This document shows, piece by piece, positions 1 to 5,161 of a stretch of 5,825 nucleotides of DNA (positions are counted from its first letter, which is position 1; the number at the start of each line of letters is the position of its first letter). The notes beneath the pieces were generated by a model, which was not told the DNA's origin, did no database searches, and was given only the letters and a program-made list of their open reading frames with translations. The stretch comes from an uncultured Bacteroidales bacterium (GTDB taxonomy: Bacteria; Bacteroidota; Bacteroidia; Bacteroidales; Tenuifilaceae), in the NCBI GenBank assembly GCA_937915475.1, contig CALGIR010000220.1, forward strand, positions 1-5,825, given 5' to 3'. The position numbers and the translations under genes are program-made.

Positions 1-120
1 CTTGTAGTACGAGTCCTGTGGGATTACAACCACTTCACCTTGAGGGAAGCACTCTACGATGCGCTTTACAACCGTTGTTTTTCCTGAGCCGGTACCACCT
101 GCTATGCCAACAATAAGCAT
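1..120 (-). CDS. udk: Uridine kinase, N-terminal fragment (runs off the left edge)
   Basis: Only the first 40 codons are present. Read from the ATG at 120 down to base 1, the protein begins MLIVGIAGGTGSGKTTVVKR. This is a P-loop (Walker A, GGTGSGKT, residues 8-15) at the extreme N-terminus, as in uridine kinases. About 20 residues later comes PQDSYYK (residues 34-40), matching the family's conserved D-x-YYK segment near the nucleoside site. Uridine kinase phosphorylates uridine and cytidine to UMP and CMP in pyrimidine salvage, in the cytosol. The start is well supported: the next in-frame codon signal upstream is a stop, with no other ATG between. The gene is divergent from manA. A phosphoribulokinase-like P-loop kinase is the main alternative, but the early P-loop plus DSYYK favours udk. 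The catalytic remainder lies outside the window. Confidence 0.9.
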   Translation of the reverse strand, partial: MLIVGIAGGTGSGKTTVVKRIVECFPQGEVVVIPQDSYYK

Positions 121-268
121 TGTTACAATTGAATTTAATGGTTAACTTTACAAAACTCTTTTGCGCTAAAATACGAATCTTTTCAGTAATCTAAAGTAAA
201 ATGTTTTGGTTATATGAGAGTAGTTCGCTTTTTAAACTAGTAATGTCTCATTAATAAATAATTTTATT
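121..268. promoter_or_regulatory. Divergent intergenic region, udk / manA
   Basis: This 148-bp AT-rich gap lies between two divergent start codons, so it should hold a promoter for each direction. The best match I see to the Bacteroidota sigma-A -7 box (TAnnTTTG) is TATTTTAG on the minus strand, at 173-166 and pointing at udk. It has one mismatch. Its nearest -33-like partner is TTTA at 195-192, with an 18-bp spacer, slightly short of the usual 19-21. For manA no convincing box is visible. No operator-like palindrome or riboswitch-like structure stands out. That promoters exist here is inferred from gene orientation rather than from strong motifs. Confidence 0.4.
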
Positions 269-1261
269 ATGCTTTATCCATTAAAGTTTAAGCCTATACT
301 AAAGGAGAGAATATGGGGTGGGGATAGGTTAAAAAGCCTATTCAATCTTGAGGAGAACAACACAGGAACGCCTATTGGAGAGTGCTGGTCGCTTTCTGCT
401 GTTGAGGGGAGCCTCTCGGTGGTAGAAAATGGGTTTTTGGCAGGCAATAATATCACGGAGTTGGTTGAGATTTACATGGGAGATCTGGTGGGAGATTCCA
501 TTTATCAGAAATTTGGAATTGAATTTCCGCTACTTATTAAGCTGATTGACACCAATGAGTTTTTGTCTGTTCAGGTGCACCCCGATGATGAAATGGCGAA
601 AGAGCGTCATCATGCCTTTGGGAAATCAGAGTTTTGGTATATGATCGATAGTCAAGATGATTCACAGATTATAACTGGGTTTAACAAAAAGTTAACCCGT
701 AAAGAGTATATTGCCAGTGTTAAAAGAGGCGGGTTACGTTCTAGTTTACAGTATGTTGATGTTAATCGCGATGACTTTATCTATATCCCTTCCAGAAGCC
801 TGCATTCGCTTGGTAAGGGTTTATTCTTGGTTGAGATACAGCAAACATCAGATGTTACCTATAGGGTTTACGATTGGGATAGGGTTGATGCGCAAGGGAA
901 GGGCAGAGAACTTCATCTTGATTTGGCAGCAGATACCATTGACTTTGATGCGGATCCTTTGAATTTAGAATCATTACAGATTGAGGAGGATAAAGTGCAA
1001 GAGCTTACAAGCAATCCGTACTTTGAGGTAAATAGGTTGTTTCTTACTCAAAAACTAGAACGTGAATTTTTAGAAAACGACTCTTTTCGATTGTATATTT
1101 GTCTTGATGGGAAAGTTGAATTACACACCCTAAATAATGATCCCGTTTATTTAGGTACAGGCGAAACAGCGCTTATCCCTGCATCACTGCCTGGTGTGAA
1201 CTTACGGCCCATAGACAAAGCAAAAGTATTAGAAGTTTTAAATCCCAAGCCTTTAATCTAA
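269..1261 (+). CDS. manA: Class I mannose-6-phosphate isomerase
   Basis: This 330-residue cytosolic zinc enzyme interconverts mannose-6-phosphate and fructose-6-phosphate. It links mannose use to glycolysis and supplies mannose-6-P for GDP-mannose and surface glycans. The short (about 320 aa) bacterial form of the type I PMI cupin fold fits well. The N-terminus carries the family pattern LKERIWGGDRL (residues 11-21). The zinc ligands are visible: Q102 and H104 in SVQVHPDD, E121 in GKSEFWYM, and H179 in PSRSLHSLGKG. The signature EIQQTSDVTYRVYDWDR (189-205) follows, with the probable catalytic arginine at R199. A second cupin-like domain fills roughly 250-330. One oddity is that the segment before the zinc histidine reads PSRSLH, where relatives usually have a glycine (P-x-G-x-x-H). 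The start gives the expected N-terminal length. It is the first gene of the plus-strand block, and the next gene is 105 bp downstream. Confidence 0.95.
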   Translation: MLYPLKFKPILKERIWGGDRLKSLFNLEENNTGTPIGECWSLSAVEGSLSVVENGFLAGNNITELVEIYMGDLVGDSIYQKFGIEFPLLIKLIDTNEFLSVQVHPDDEMAKERHHAFGKSEFWYMIDSQDDSQIITGFNKKLTRKEYIASVKRGGLRSSLQYVDVNRDDFIYIPSRSLHSLGKGLFLVEIQQTSDVTYRVYDWDRVDAQGKGRELHLDLAADTIDFDADPLNLESLQIEEDKVQELTSNPYFEVNRLFLTQKLEREFLENDSFRLYICLDGKVELHTLNNDPVYLGTGETALIPASLPGVNLRPIDKAKVLEVLNPKPLI

Positions 1262-1366
1262 TGAAATAAGTTGCCAGTCAGGGAAAAGTTAACGGTCATA
1301 AAATAGTAAAAAATTGTAGCACAATATTTGAAGGAGTATGGTTTTTTTTTATAATTTCATTCCTTA
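1262..1366 (+). promoter_or_regulatory. Leader / 5' region of the SiaB-family kinase gene
   Basis: This 105-bp gap follows manA and contains no clear hairpin terminator. It ends with AAGGAG (1331-1336), a nearby ATG at 1338-1340, and a run of nine T (1342-1350). The ATG opens a nine-codon frame, MVFFYNFIP, whose TAA stop (1365-1367) overlaps the kinase ATG (1367-1369) as TAATG. AAGGAG lies only one base before that ATG and about 30 bases before the kinase start, so it is badly placed as a ribosome binding site for either. AATATTTG at 1323-1330 resembles the -7 box TAnnTTTG with one mismatch but has no -33 partner. Whether the gap holds a promoter, or the kinase is read through from manA, cannot be decided from sequence. 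Confidence 0.3.
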
Positions 1367-1951
1367 ATGGATAACATTATCTACTTTATTAAATCTACTC
1401 TCACCAGCGAGATGGCTACTAATGGTTTCCCCCTTATTTATAAAGGGGAGATGAACCACCAAATAATGCGTTCGTTAGCTTTTATGGCCAACCGAAAGAT
1501 AGCAGAAAAAAATCTATCCACATCAATCAGAAAAAGAGTTTTTCATATCATGATAGAATGCCTTCAGAATATTACGAAGCATTCTGATGATTTTGATAAG
1601 GACGAAAGTCAAATAGGTAATGGACTATTCATTGTCGGGCAAGAGAAGGAATCATTCTACGTGGTTACTGGAAATTTGGTAAGGAATGAAAAGCTAAAGG
1701 CACTAGAGGAGAGGTTGATTACCATTAACAATGCCGACAGGAATATGCTGAAAAAGATATTTTTGAAGCAAATGATGGAAGGAAGTTTAAACGAAAAGGG
1801 TGGGGCTGGACTAGGCCTGATTGATATTGCCCGAAAATCGGGTAAGAAATTATTCCATCATTTTGTTCCCTATGATAATGAACGACACTATTTTTTATTT
1901 GCAGTTACCATACCTTTCGACCTACCAGTTTGGGAGAGCGATAAAAAGTAA
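1367..1951 (+). CDS. SiaB-family protein kinase (DUF6272), GHKL-type fold
   Basis: This 194-residue soluble protein has no membrane segment. It looks like the DUF6272/SiaB family, small GHKL-ATPase kinases related to anti-sigma-factor kinases. In Pseudomonas, SiaB phosphorylates SiaC, and the phosphatase SiaA reverses this to control c-di-GMP production and aggregation. Visible support is the N-terminal segment IYKGEMNHQIMRSLAFM (24-40). An N-box-like helix IMIECLQNITKHSDD (61-75) carries E64, N68 and H72, and a glycine-rich loop GGAGLGLIDIARKSG (145-159) acts as the nucleotide-lid G-box. The usual aspartate-containing G1 box is not obvious, as in other divergent members. The start is firm: an in-frame TAA lies at 1352-1354 with no other ATG between. 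Neither a SiaC-like (DUF1987) nor a PP2C/SpoIIE-like gene is adjacent in the window, so its substrate is unknown. The family assignment is from pattern recognition only. Confidence 0.8.
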   Translation: MDNIIYFIKSTLTSEMATNGFPLIYKGEMNHQIMRSLAFMANRKIAEKNLSTSIRKRVFHIMIECLQNITKHSDDFDKDESQIGNGLFIVGQEKESFYVVTGNLVRNEKLKALEERLITINNADRNMLKKIFLKQMMEGSLNEKGGAGLGLIDIARKSGKKLFHHFVPYDNERHYFLFAVTIPFDLPVWESDKK

Positions 1952-2013
1952 ATCAATTAACAAAGATATTAGCTTGATTCAATAGATTTTTTTAATAAAT
2001 AAAGGCAAAAGTT

Positions 2014-2994
2014 ATGAGAGTGAGTTTTTCAATTGTGCTAATAGCCCTTTCCTTGCTAACGTTATCAGCGCAAACTAAAAACGAAGAGAAGGAACGCAAG
2101 CGTATATCCGAAAGCAATATAAAAGCGGTAACGCAATGGACACATCGATATACCGGCGGTAAACTAAACCCCAAAGGTTATAAAACAACCGAAACTTACT
2201 ACGATAAAAGCGGTAATCCCATTGAGATTATTAACTACAGATCAAATGGAGATATTTCTTCACGTTTGCTTTATAAGTACAATAGCGACAATCAGCGTAC
2301 TGAATATATTATGTATCAAAAGATTGATAAGCCAGTGGCTGAAGTTAGCTACAAGCAATCTATTCACTATAATAGCAAGGGCGTTAAGACCGTTGAATCG
2401 ATTTTTGATGGTGCAACAGGGTACAGAGTAACCTATGATTATTTTCCTAACGACAACTTAAAAGAGATTGTTAAATATGGTGTGGGTAACAAGGTTGATG
2501 AAAGATGGGTTTATAGTTACGATGGTAATAATGAGCAAATAAGTATTTATATTCCAGATAAAACGTTAAATGCTGTCGTGCACAAGAAGATAGACGGTGA
2601 TGGGAATTTGCTAGAGGAATACCGAGTTAGTGCGGAGGGTAAAGAGCTTAAAAAAATTACAAGTAAATACGACTCAAAAGGCAGGAAGGTTGAAATGAGC
2701 GAATATTACTCTGGGAAACTAATAAAAACGCTACAATATTTTTATAGCAATGTCGATTTACTTGTTGAGATAATTCAGCACAATCCTGACGGCTCAAAGT
2801 TTATACAATCGAAGTATAACTACGACTTAAAAGGGAATATCCTTGAGGAGCAATGGAGCGAAGGACAACAGGATGAATTCTCCCATAAGCAATCCACGTA
2901 CAGCCGAGAGGATAGATTGGTTGAAACCGAACAGTATTTTGCACCCTATCGCTATAGGGTTCTCTACAAGTATTCATACGAATACTATAAGTAG
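2014..2994 (+). CDS. Secreted protein of about ten 25-residue YD-like repeats, function unknown
   Basis: This 326-residue protein starts with a Sec signal peptide: R2, a hydrophobic core FSIVLIALSLLTL (5-17), and probable signal peptidase I cleavage after LSA at residue 19. No lipobox cysteine is present, so it is predicted to be periplasmic or exported rather than a lipoprotein. A charged stretch (22-31) follows. From residue 60 to the end, the chain is a series of imperfect repeats with core Y-[DN]-x-x-G-[NK]-x-x-E, rich in Tyr, Lys and Glu. Repeat tyrosines (or replacements) fall at residues 63, 89, 119, 143, 169, 193, 219, 244, 270, 296 and 320. This resembles Rhs/YD or MORN-like beta-hairpin repeats, suggesting an extended beta structure. 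There is no Rhs core protease motif or toxin domain. An in-frame TAA at 1996-1998 supports the start. It lies 62 bp after the kinase gene. No function can be assigned. Confidence 0.75.
   Translation: MRVSFSIVLIALSLLTLSAQTKNEEKERKRISESNIKAVTQWTHRYTGGKLNPKGYKTTETYYDKSGNPIEIINYRSNGDISSRLLYKYNSDNQRTEYIMYQKIDKPVAEVSYKQSIHYNSKGVKTVESIFDGATGYRVTYDYFPNDNLKEIVKYGVGNKVDERWVYSYDGNNEQISIYIPDKTLNAVVHKKIDGDGNLLEEYRVSAEGKELKKITSKYDSKGRKVEMSEYYSGKLIKTLQYFYSNVDLLVEIIQHNPDGSKFIQSKYNYDLKGNILEEQWSEGQQDEFSHKQSTYSREDRLVETEQYFAPYRYRVLYKYSYEYYK
2200..2991 (+). repeat. Coding region for ten-and-a-half degenerate ~25-residue repeats
   Basis: These are protein-level tandem repeats inside the secreted protein gene, residues 63-326. 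Clear units include YYDKSGNPIEIINY (62-75), YNSKGVKTVES (119-129), IDGDGNLLEEY (193-203), YDSKGRKVEMSEY (219-231) and YDLKGNILEEQ (270-280). Spacing between equivalent positions is 26, 30, 24, 26, 24, 26, 25, 26, 26 and 24 residues, or about 76 bp in DNA. Nucleotide identity between units is low, so the repeats are old or under diversifying drift rather than recently amplified. Confidence 0.7.
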
Positions 2995-3033
2995 GTTCTT
3001 AGGCAGCATTGCTATGCAAAATAAGATTTTACT

Positions 3034-3561
3034 ATGGATTTAATTCAAGATTTTGAGAAGAGGGATATCTCCCTCTTGGATGAGAATGTATTTGATATAC
3101 TCGATAAAGAGTGGATGCTAGTAACGGCTGGAGTTAAAGATAATTTTAATACTATGACAGCCAGTTGGGGTGGGTTTGGCATTCTTTGGAACAAGCCTGT
3201 TGCCATAGCCTATGTCAGACCTCAGCGCTTTACCCATAAGTATACCGAGGATAATGATGTCTTTACCTTATCCTTTTTTGGCCAAGGTAAATTTCGAGAA
3301 GAGCTAATGTTTTGTGGTTCAAAATCGGGGAGAGACTTTGATAAACCTAAAGAAACTGGGTTAATACCAGTAACAACACCCATAGGAGCAATTACTTTTC
3401 AGCAGGCACGATTGGTTTTTGAATGTAGAAAGCTTTATGCTGATGATATAAAACCGAGTTGTTTTGCCGATTTATCCATTGATAGTAAAGTTTATGCAAA
3501 AAAGGATTATCATAGGTTTTACATTGCAGAGATTCTAGGATATTACAAAAAACTGAGTTAA
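3034..3561 (+). CDS. Flavin reductase-like, FMN-binding split-barrel protein
   Basis: This 175-residue soluble protein fits the flavin-reductase-like domain, a split beta-barrel that binds FMN and usually uses NAD(P)H to reduce flavin or a bound cofactor. Evidence runs in order. NTMTASWGGFGILWNKPVAI (39-58) is the family's N-[TA]-M-T-x-S-W-G flavin-phosphate segment. RPQRFTHKYTEDNDVFTLSF (62-81) is the R-x-x-R-x-T-x-x-x-I/Y region followed by the F-T-L-S-F strand. CGSKSGRDFDKPKETGL (94-110) is the conserved SGRD-x-x-K helix. Length is typical. The start is fixed by an in-frame TAA at 3022-3024. It lies 39 bp after the repeat-protein gene, and its stop overlaps the start of the next gene (TAATG), implying translational coupling. 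Its physiological substrate cannot be told from sequence; diflavin-free oxidoreductases of this fold serve many roles. Confidence 0.88.
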   Translation: MDLIQDFEKRDISLLDENVFDILDKEWMLVTAGVKDNFNTMTASWGGFGILWNKPVAIAYVRPQRFTHKYTEDNDVFTLSFFGQGKFREELMFCGSKSGRDFDKPKETGLIPVTTPIGAITFQQARLVFECRKLYADDIKPSCFADLSIDSKVYAKKDYHRFYIAEILGYYKKLS

Positions 3562-3968
3562 TGACTGAGTTTATTAAACCTACCCTTGTATACGATGGTT
3601 ACTGTAATCTTTGTTCGTGGCTGGTTCGCTTTACCCAACGGCACGATAAGAAGGGGCGTATTAACTTACTTCCATTGCAGGATTTGCACGATACCCTATT
3701 TGCCAAACTTTTAGGCGACTTACCTTTACAAACAGTTGCTTTTGTTAACTCTCAAGGTGAGGTTAGTTTGAGATCGAGGGCCGTGTTAGGTATTTTAAAA
3801 CTACTTGGTGGTGGTTGGGTTGTTCTCTGGTCAGTTATTGTGATTATTCCAAACCCAATACGGGATTTTTTTTACAATCTCATTTCTAGAAACAGATACA
3901 AATGGTTTGGGAAGAGGCAAGCGTGTTATTATCCATTACCCACTAAAAGAGAGAGTAAGCCTAACTAA
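3561..3968 (+). CDS. DCC-family (DUF393) thiol-disulfide oxidoreductase-like protein
   Basis: This 135-residue protein carries the hallmark of the DCC family near its N-terminus: VYDGYCNLCSWLVRF (10-24). D12 and the CxxC pair C15/C18 give the family its name. Further family features are INLLPLQ (34-40), the GEVSLRSRAVLGILKLLGG stretch (66-84), and a C-terminal NRYKWFGKRQAC (111-122) with a third cysteine, C122. A hydrophobic stretch WVVLWSVIVIIPNPI (86-100) may be membrane-associated but is short and contains prolines, so a true transmembrane segment is doubtful. The family is annotated as a predicted thiol-disulfide oxidoreductase with a thioredoxin-like fold; a specific reaction is not established. 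The ATG shares one base with the stop of the flavin-reductase-like gene, so the two are probably made together. The gene ends the plus-strand block. Confidence 0.9.
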   Translation: MTEFIKPTLVYDGYCNLCSWLVRFTQRHDKKGRINLLPLQDLHDTLFAKLLGDLPLQTVAFVNSQGEVSLRSRAVLGILKLLGGGWVVLWSVIVIIPNPIRDFFYNLISRNRYKWFGKRQACYYPLPTKRESKPN

Positions 3969-4163
3969 AGGGGCTCAATATTGGGCAATACTTGTCCGCC
4001 TCTTATGGGGAATAGAATTCTTAATCTAGGGGTTAGCAAGGCAAGTTGGTGATTATTTCAGCAAAGAAATGAGAGTAAAACTTACTTTAACTCTTGGTTT
4101 AGTCGCAAACTGAAAGACTTTAGGGTATCAAATTTAACCGTAAATTCTATTTGCAGAATACTT
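3969..4163. other. Convergent intergenic region with no gene
   Basis: This 195-bp gap separates two converging transcription units. I see no open reading frame worth calling and no RNA gene. Its most structured part is the imperfect inverted repeat described separately at 4072-4094. A shorter near-palindrome, GCTCAATATTGGGC, sits at about 3973-3986, just after the DCC gene stop; its stem is only five pairs. Both neighbouring units must end here, so some terminator function is expected. Confidence 0.6.
4072..4094. terminator. Possible bidirectional hairpin terminator
   Basis: AGAGTAAAA (4072-4080) and TTTAACTCT (4086-4094) pair as a nine-position stem with one A-A mismatch around a five-base loop, CTTAC. 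It sits centrally between convergent genes, where a shared terminator is expected. Against it, the stem is AT-rich and neither side is followed by a solid T run: TGGTTTAGTC follows on plus, CATTTCTTTG on minus. It may be only a weak terminator or chance. Confidence 0.3.
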
Positions 4164-4556
4164 TTAGTCTATTGCAGAGTCTCTGAATTCATCTAGGGTT
4201 CTGCGCTCCTTTTTGGTTGGCCTGCCTAGGCCACGGTTTCTGTATCCTTGGAAAGCCATAAAGCCAGGCTCCAGTTTTGAGTACTCTTCCTCAGGGGTAA
4301 TGTTTTCTAGGTAATCGTCAACTAGTTTAGCCCCAACTCTGCTTTTAGGTACTCCTTTAACGATGTATGAGTAAACAACTGGCGACTTACGAACTGTAAC
4401 AGTGTCGCCAATCCTTACCTCTTTCGAAGGTTTTGCCTCAAGGTCGTTAATTTTAATCCGTCCTTTTTTGCACTCTTCAGTTGCCAAGCTGCGTGTTTTG
4501 AAAATGCGCAGCATCCAAAGCCATTTATCAATGCGGGTATTGTCGTTGGTGGTCAT
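4164..4556 (-). CDS. hslR: S4-domain RNA-binding protein, Hsp15-like
   Basis: This is a 130-residue basic protein. The N-terminal S4 RNA-binding domain spans about residues 8-65. It has the typical RIDKWLWMLRIFKTRSLATE (8-27) helix pair, then CKKGRIKINDLEAKPSKEVR (29-48) and the GDTVTV strand (50-55). A positively charged tail, GLGRPTKKERR (109-119), follows, as in Hsp15-type proteins. E. coli Hsp15 (HslR) binds free 50S subunits that still carry peptidyl-tRNA and helps recycle them. By homology this protein probably acts on the ribosome. It is the last gene of the L25-pth-S4 operon; its ATG lies 8 bp after the pth stop, so co-translation is likely. Its neighbour pth acts on the same kind of stalled peptidyl-tRNA, which supports the role. 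The hslR symbol is by family resemblance; other small S4 proteins (YbcJ- or RqcP-like) are shorter. Confidence 0.85.
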   Translation of the reverse strand: MTTNDNTRIDKWLWMLRIFKTRSLATEECKKGRIKINDLEAKPSKEVRIGDTVTVRKSPVVYSYIVKGVPKSRVGAKLVDDYLENITPEEEYSKLEPGFMAFQGYRNRGLGRPTKKERRTLDEFRDSAID

Positions 4557-4564
4557 TCAGCCAG

Positions 4565-5128
4565 CTATTTTTTGTTATATCGAGTCATTGTTAACTCTAG
4601 CCCTATAGTTCCATGGCTAAGGATAATCTCAGAGGCTTTCTTGCAGCGTTCAGGTAGAATTTCTTCCTCTTCGGGAGTCCACTCCCCCAGAACATATTGT
4701 ACCTGACATCCCTTTGGAAAATCGCCACCAATCCCAAATCGCAAACGGGCAAACTCCTGGGTACCCAAAACTTGAATGATGTCAAAAAGGCCATTGTGGC
4801 CACCATCGCCACCCTTTTTGCGTAACCTCAATGTGCCAATGGGAAGGGCAACGTCATCTACAATAACCAAAAGTTTTTCGATGGAAAGTTTTTCAGCATT
4901 AAGCCAATATGCAACAGCCTTGCCGCTTAAATTCATAAAAGTAGAAGGTTTAAGCAGAACGAAGGTGCGACCTTTGTGCTTAATTCGGGCAATATCCCCG
5001 TAACGTTTTGCACTAAAAACAGCATTGGACGCTCCTGCCAGAGCGTCCAATACCTTAAAACCTATGTTGTGACGGGTATTAGAATAGTCGGAACCAATAT
5101 TCCCTAACCCGGCAATTAGATACTTCAA
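4565..5128 (-). CDS. pth: Peptidyl-tRNA hydrolase, TTG start
   Basis: This 187-residue cytosolic enzyme cleaves the ester bond of peptidyl-tRNAs released prematurely from ribosomes, recycling tRNA. It is full length for the family. Family motifs are all present: GLGNIGSDYSNTRHNIGF (7-24) with N10 and catalytic H20, KPSTFMNLSGKAV (60-72) with N66, VDDVALPIG (90-98) with D91, and GGDGGHNGL (106-114) with N112. These correspond to E. coli N10, H20, N68, D93 and N114. The motif reads GLGNIG instead of GLGNPG, which I consider common in Bacteroidota. The first codon is TTG (5128-5126). It falls exactly where the family's MKYLI- start belongs. Upstream in frame there is no ATG before the stop at 5149-5147, and the next internal Met is residue 65. 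It lies 33 bp after L25 and 8 bp before the S4 gene. Confidence 0.95.
   Translation of the reverse strand: MKYLIAGLGNIGSDYSNTRHNIGFKVLDALAGASNAVFSAKRYGDIARIKHKGRTFVLLKPSTFMNLSGKAVAYWLNAEKLSIEKLLVIVDDVALPIGTLRLRKKGGDGGHNGLFDIIQVLGTQEFARLRFGIGGDFPKGCQVQYVLGEWTPEEEEILPERCKKASEIILSHGTIGLELTMTRYNKK
5126..5128 (-). other. pth: TTG initiation codon of pth
   Basis: On the minus strand the frame reads TTG AAG TAT CTA at the position where Pth proteins begin Met-Lys-Tyr-Leu. The in-frame stop TAA at 5149-5147 leaves only seven codons of room upstream, none of them ATG or GTG. Every other complete gene in the window starts with ATG. The preceding bases (CCTTACAGCT) contain no Shine-Dalgarno match. Confidence 0.8.
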
Positions 5129-5161
5129 AGCTGTAAGGCTTTTAGTTTAAATGGTTATTTA

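Noticed and set aside
711..962. Open frame in another phase inside manA
   Set aside because: It lies wholly within a gene with strong family motifs and has no recognisable protein features of its own.
1342..1350. T9 run near the kinase start as a phase-variation switch adding an N-terminal extension from the ATG at 1338
   Set aside because: Adding one T or removing two brings the upstream ATG into the kinase frame, but that frame meets TAA at 1352-1354 at once, so no extended protein results.
1951..1993. Possible terminator between the kinase and repeat-protein genes: AATCAA (1951-1956) with TTGATT (1974-1979), then T7 (1987-1993)
   Set aside because: The stem is only six A/T-rich pairs around a 17-base loop, and the T run starts seven bases after it. 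This is too weak to call.
2014..2994. Rhs/contact-dependent toxin reading of the repeat protein
   Set aside because: The protein is short, has no Rhs core motif and no C-terminal effector domain, and no immunity-like gene follows.
3013..3042. Short frame MQNKILLWI overlapping the flavin-reductase start
   Set aside because: It is nine codons long, its stop lies inside the next gene rather than at the start codon, and it has no supporting motif.
3973..3986. Near-palindrome GCTCAATATTGGGC after the DCC gene
   Set aside because: It forms five pairs including a G-U and has no T run. It could be a chance palindrome.
4146..4178. Direct repeat TCTATTTGCAGA / TCTATTGCAGA, 22 bases apart
   Set aside because: There are only two short imperfect copies, the second inside the 3' end of the S4 gene. 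No attachment-site or mobile-element context is present.
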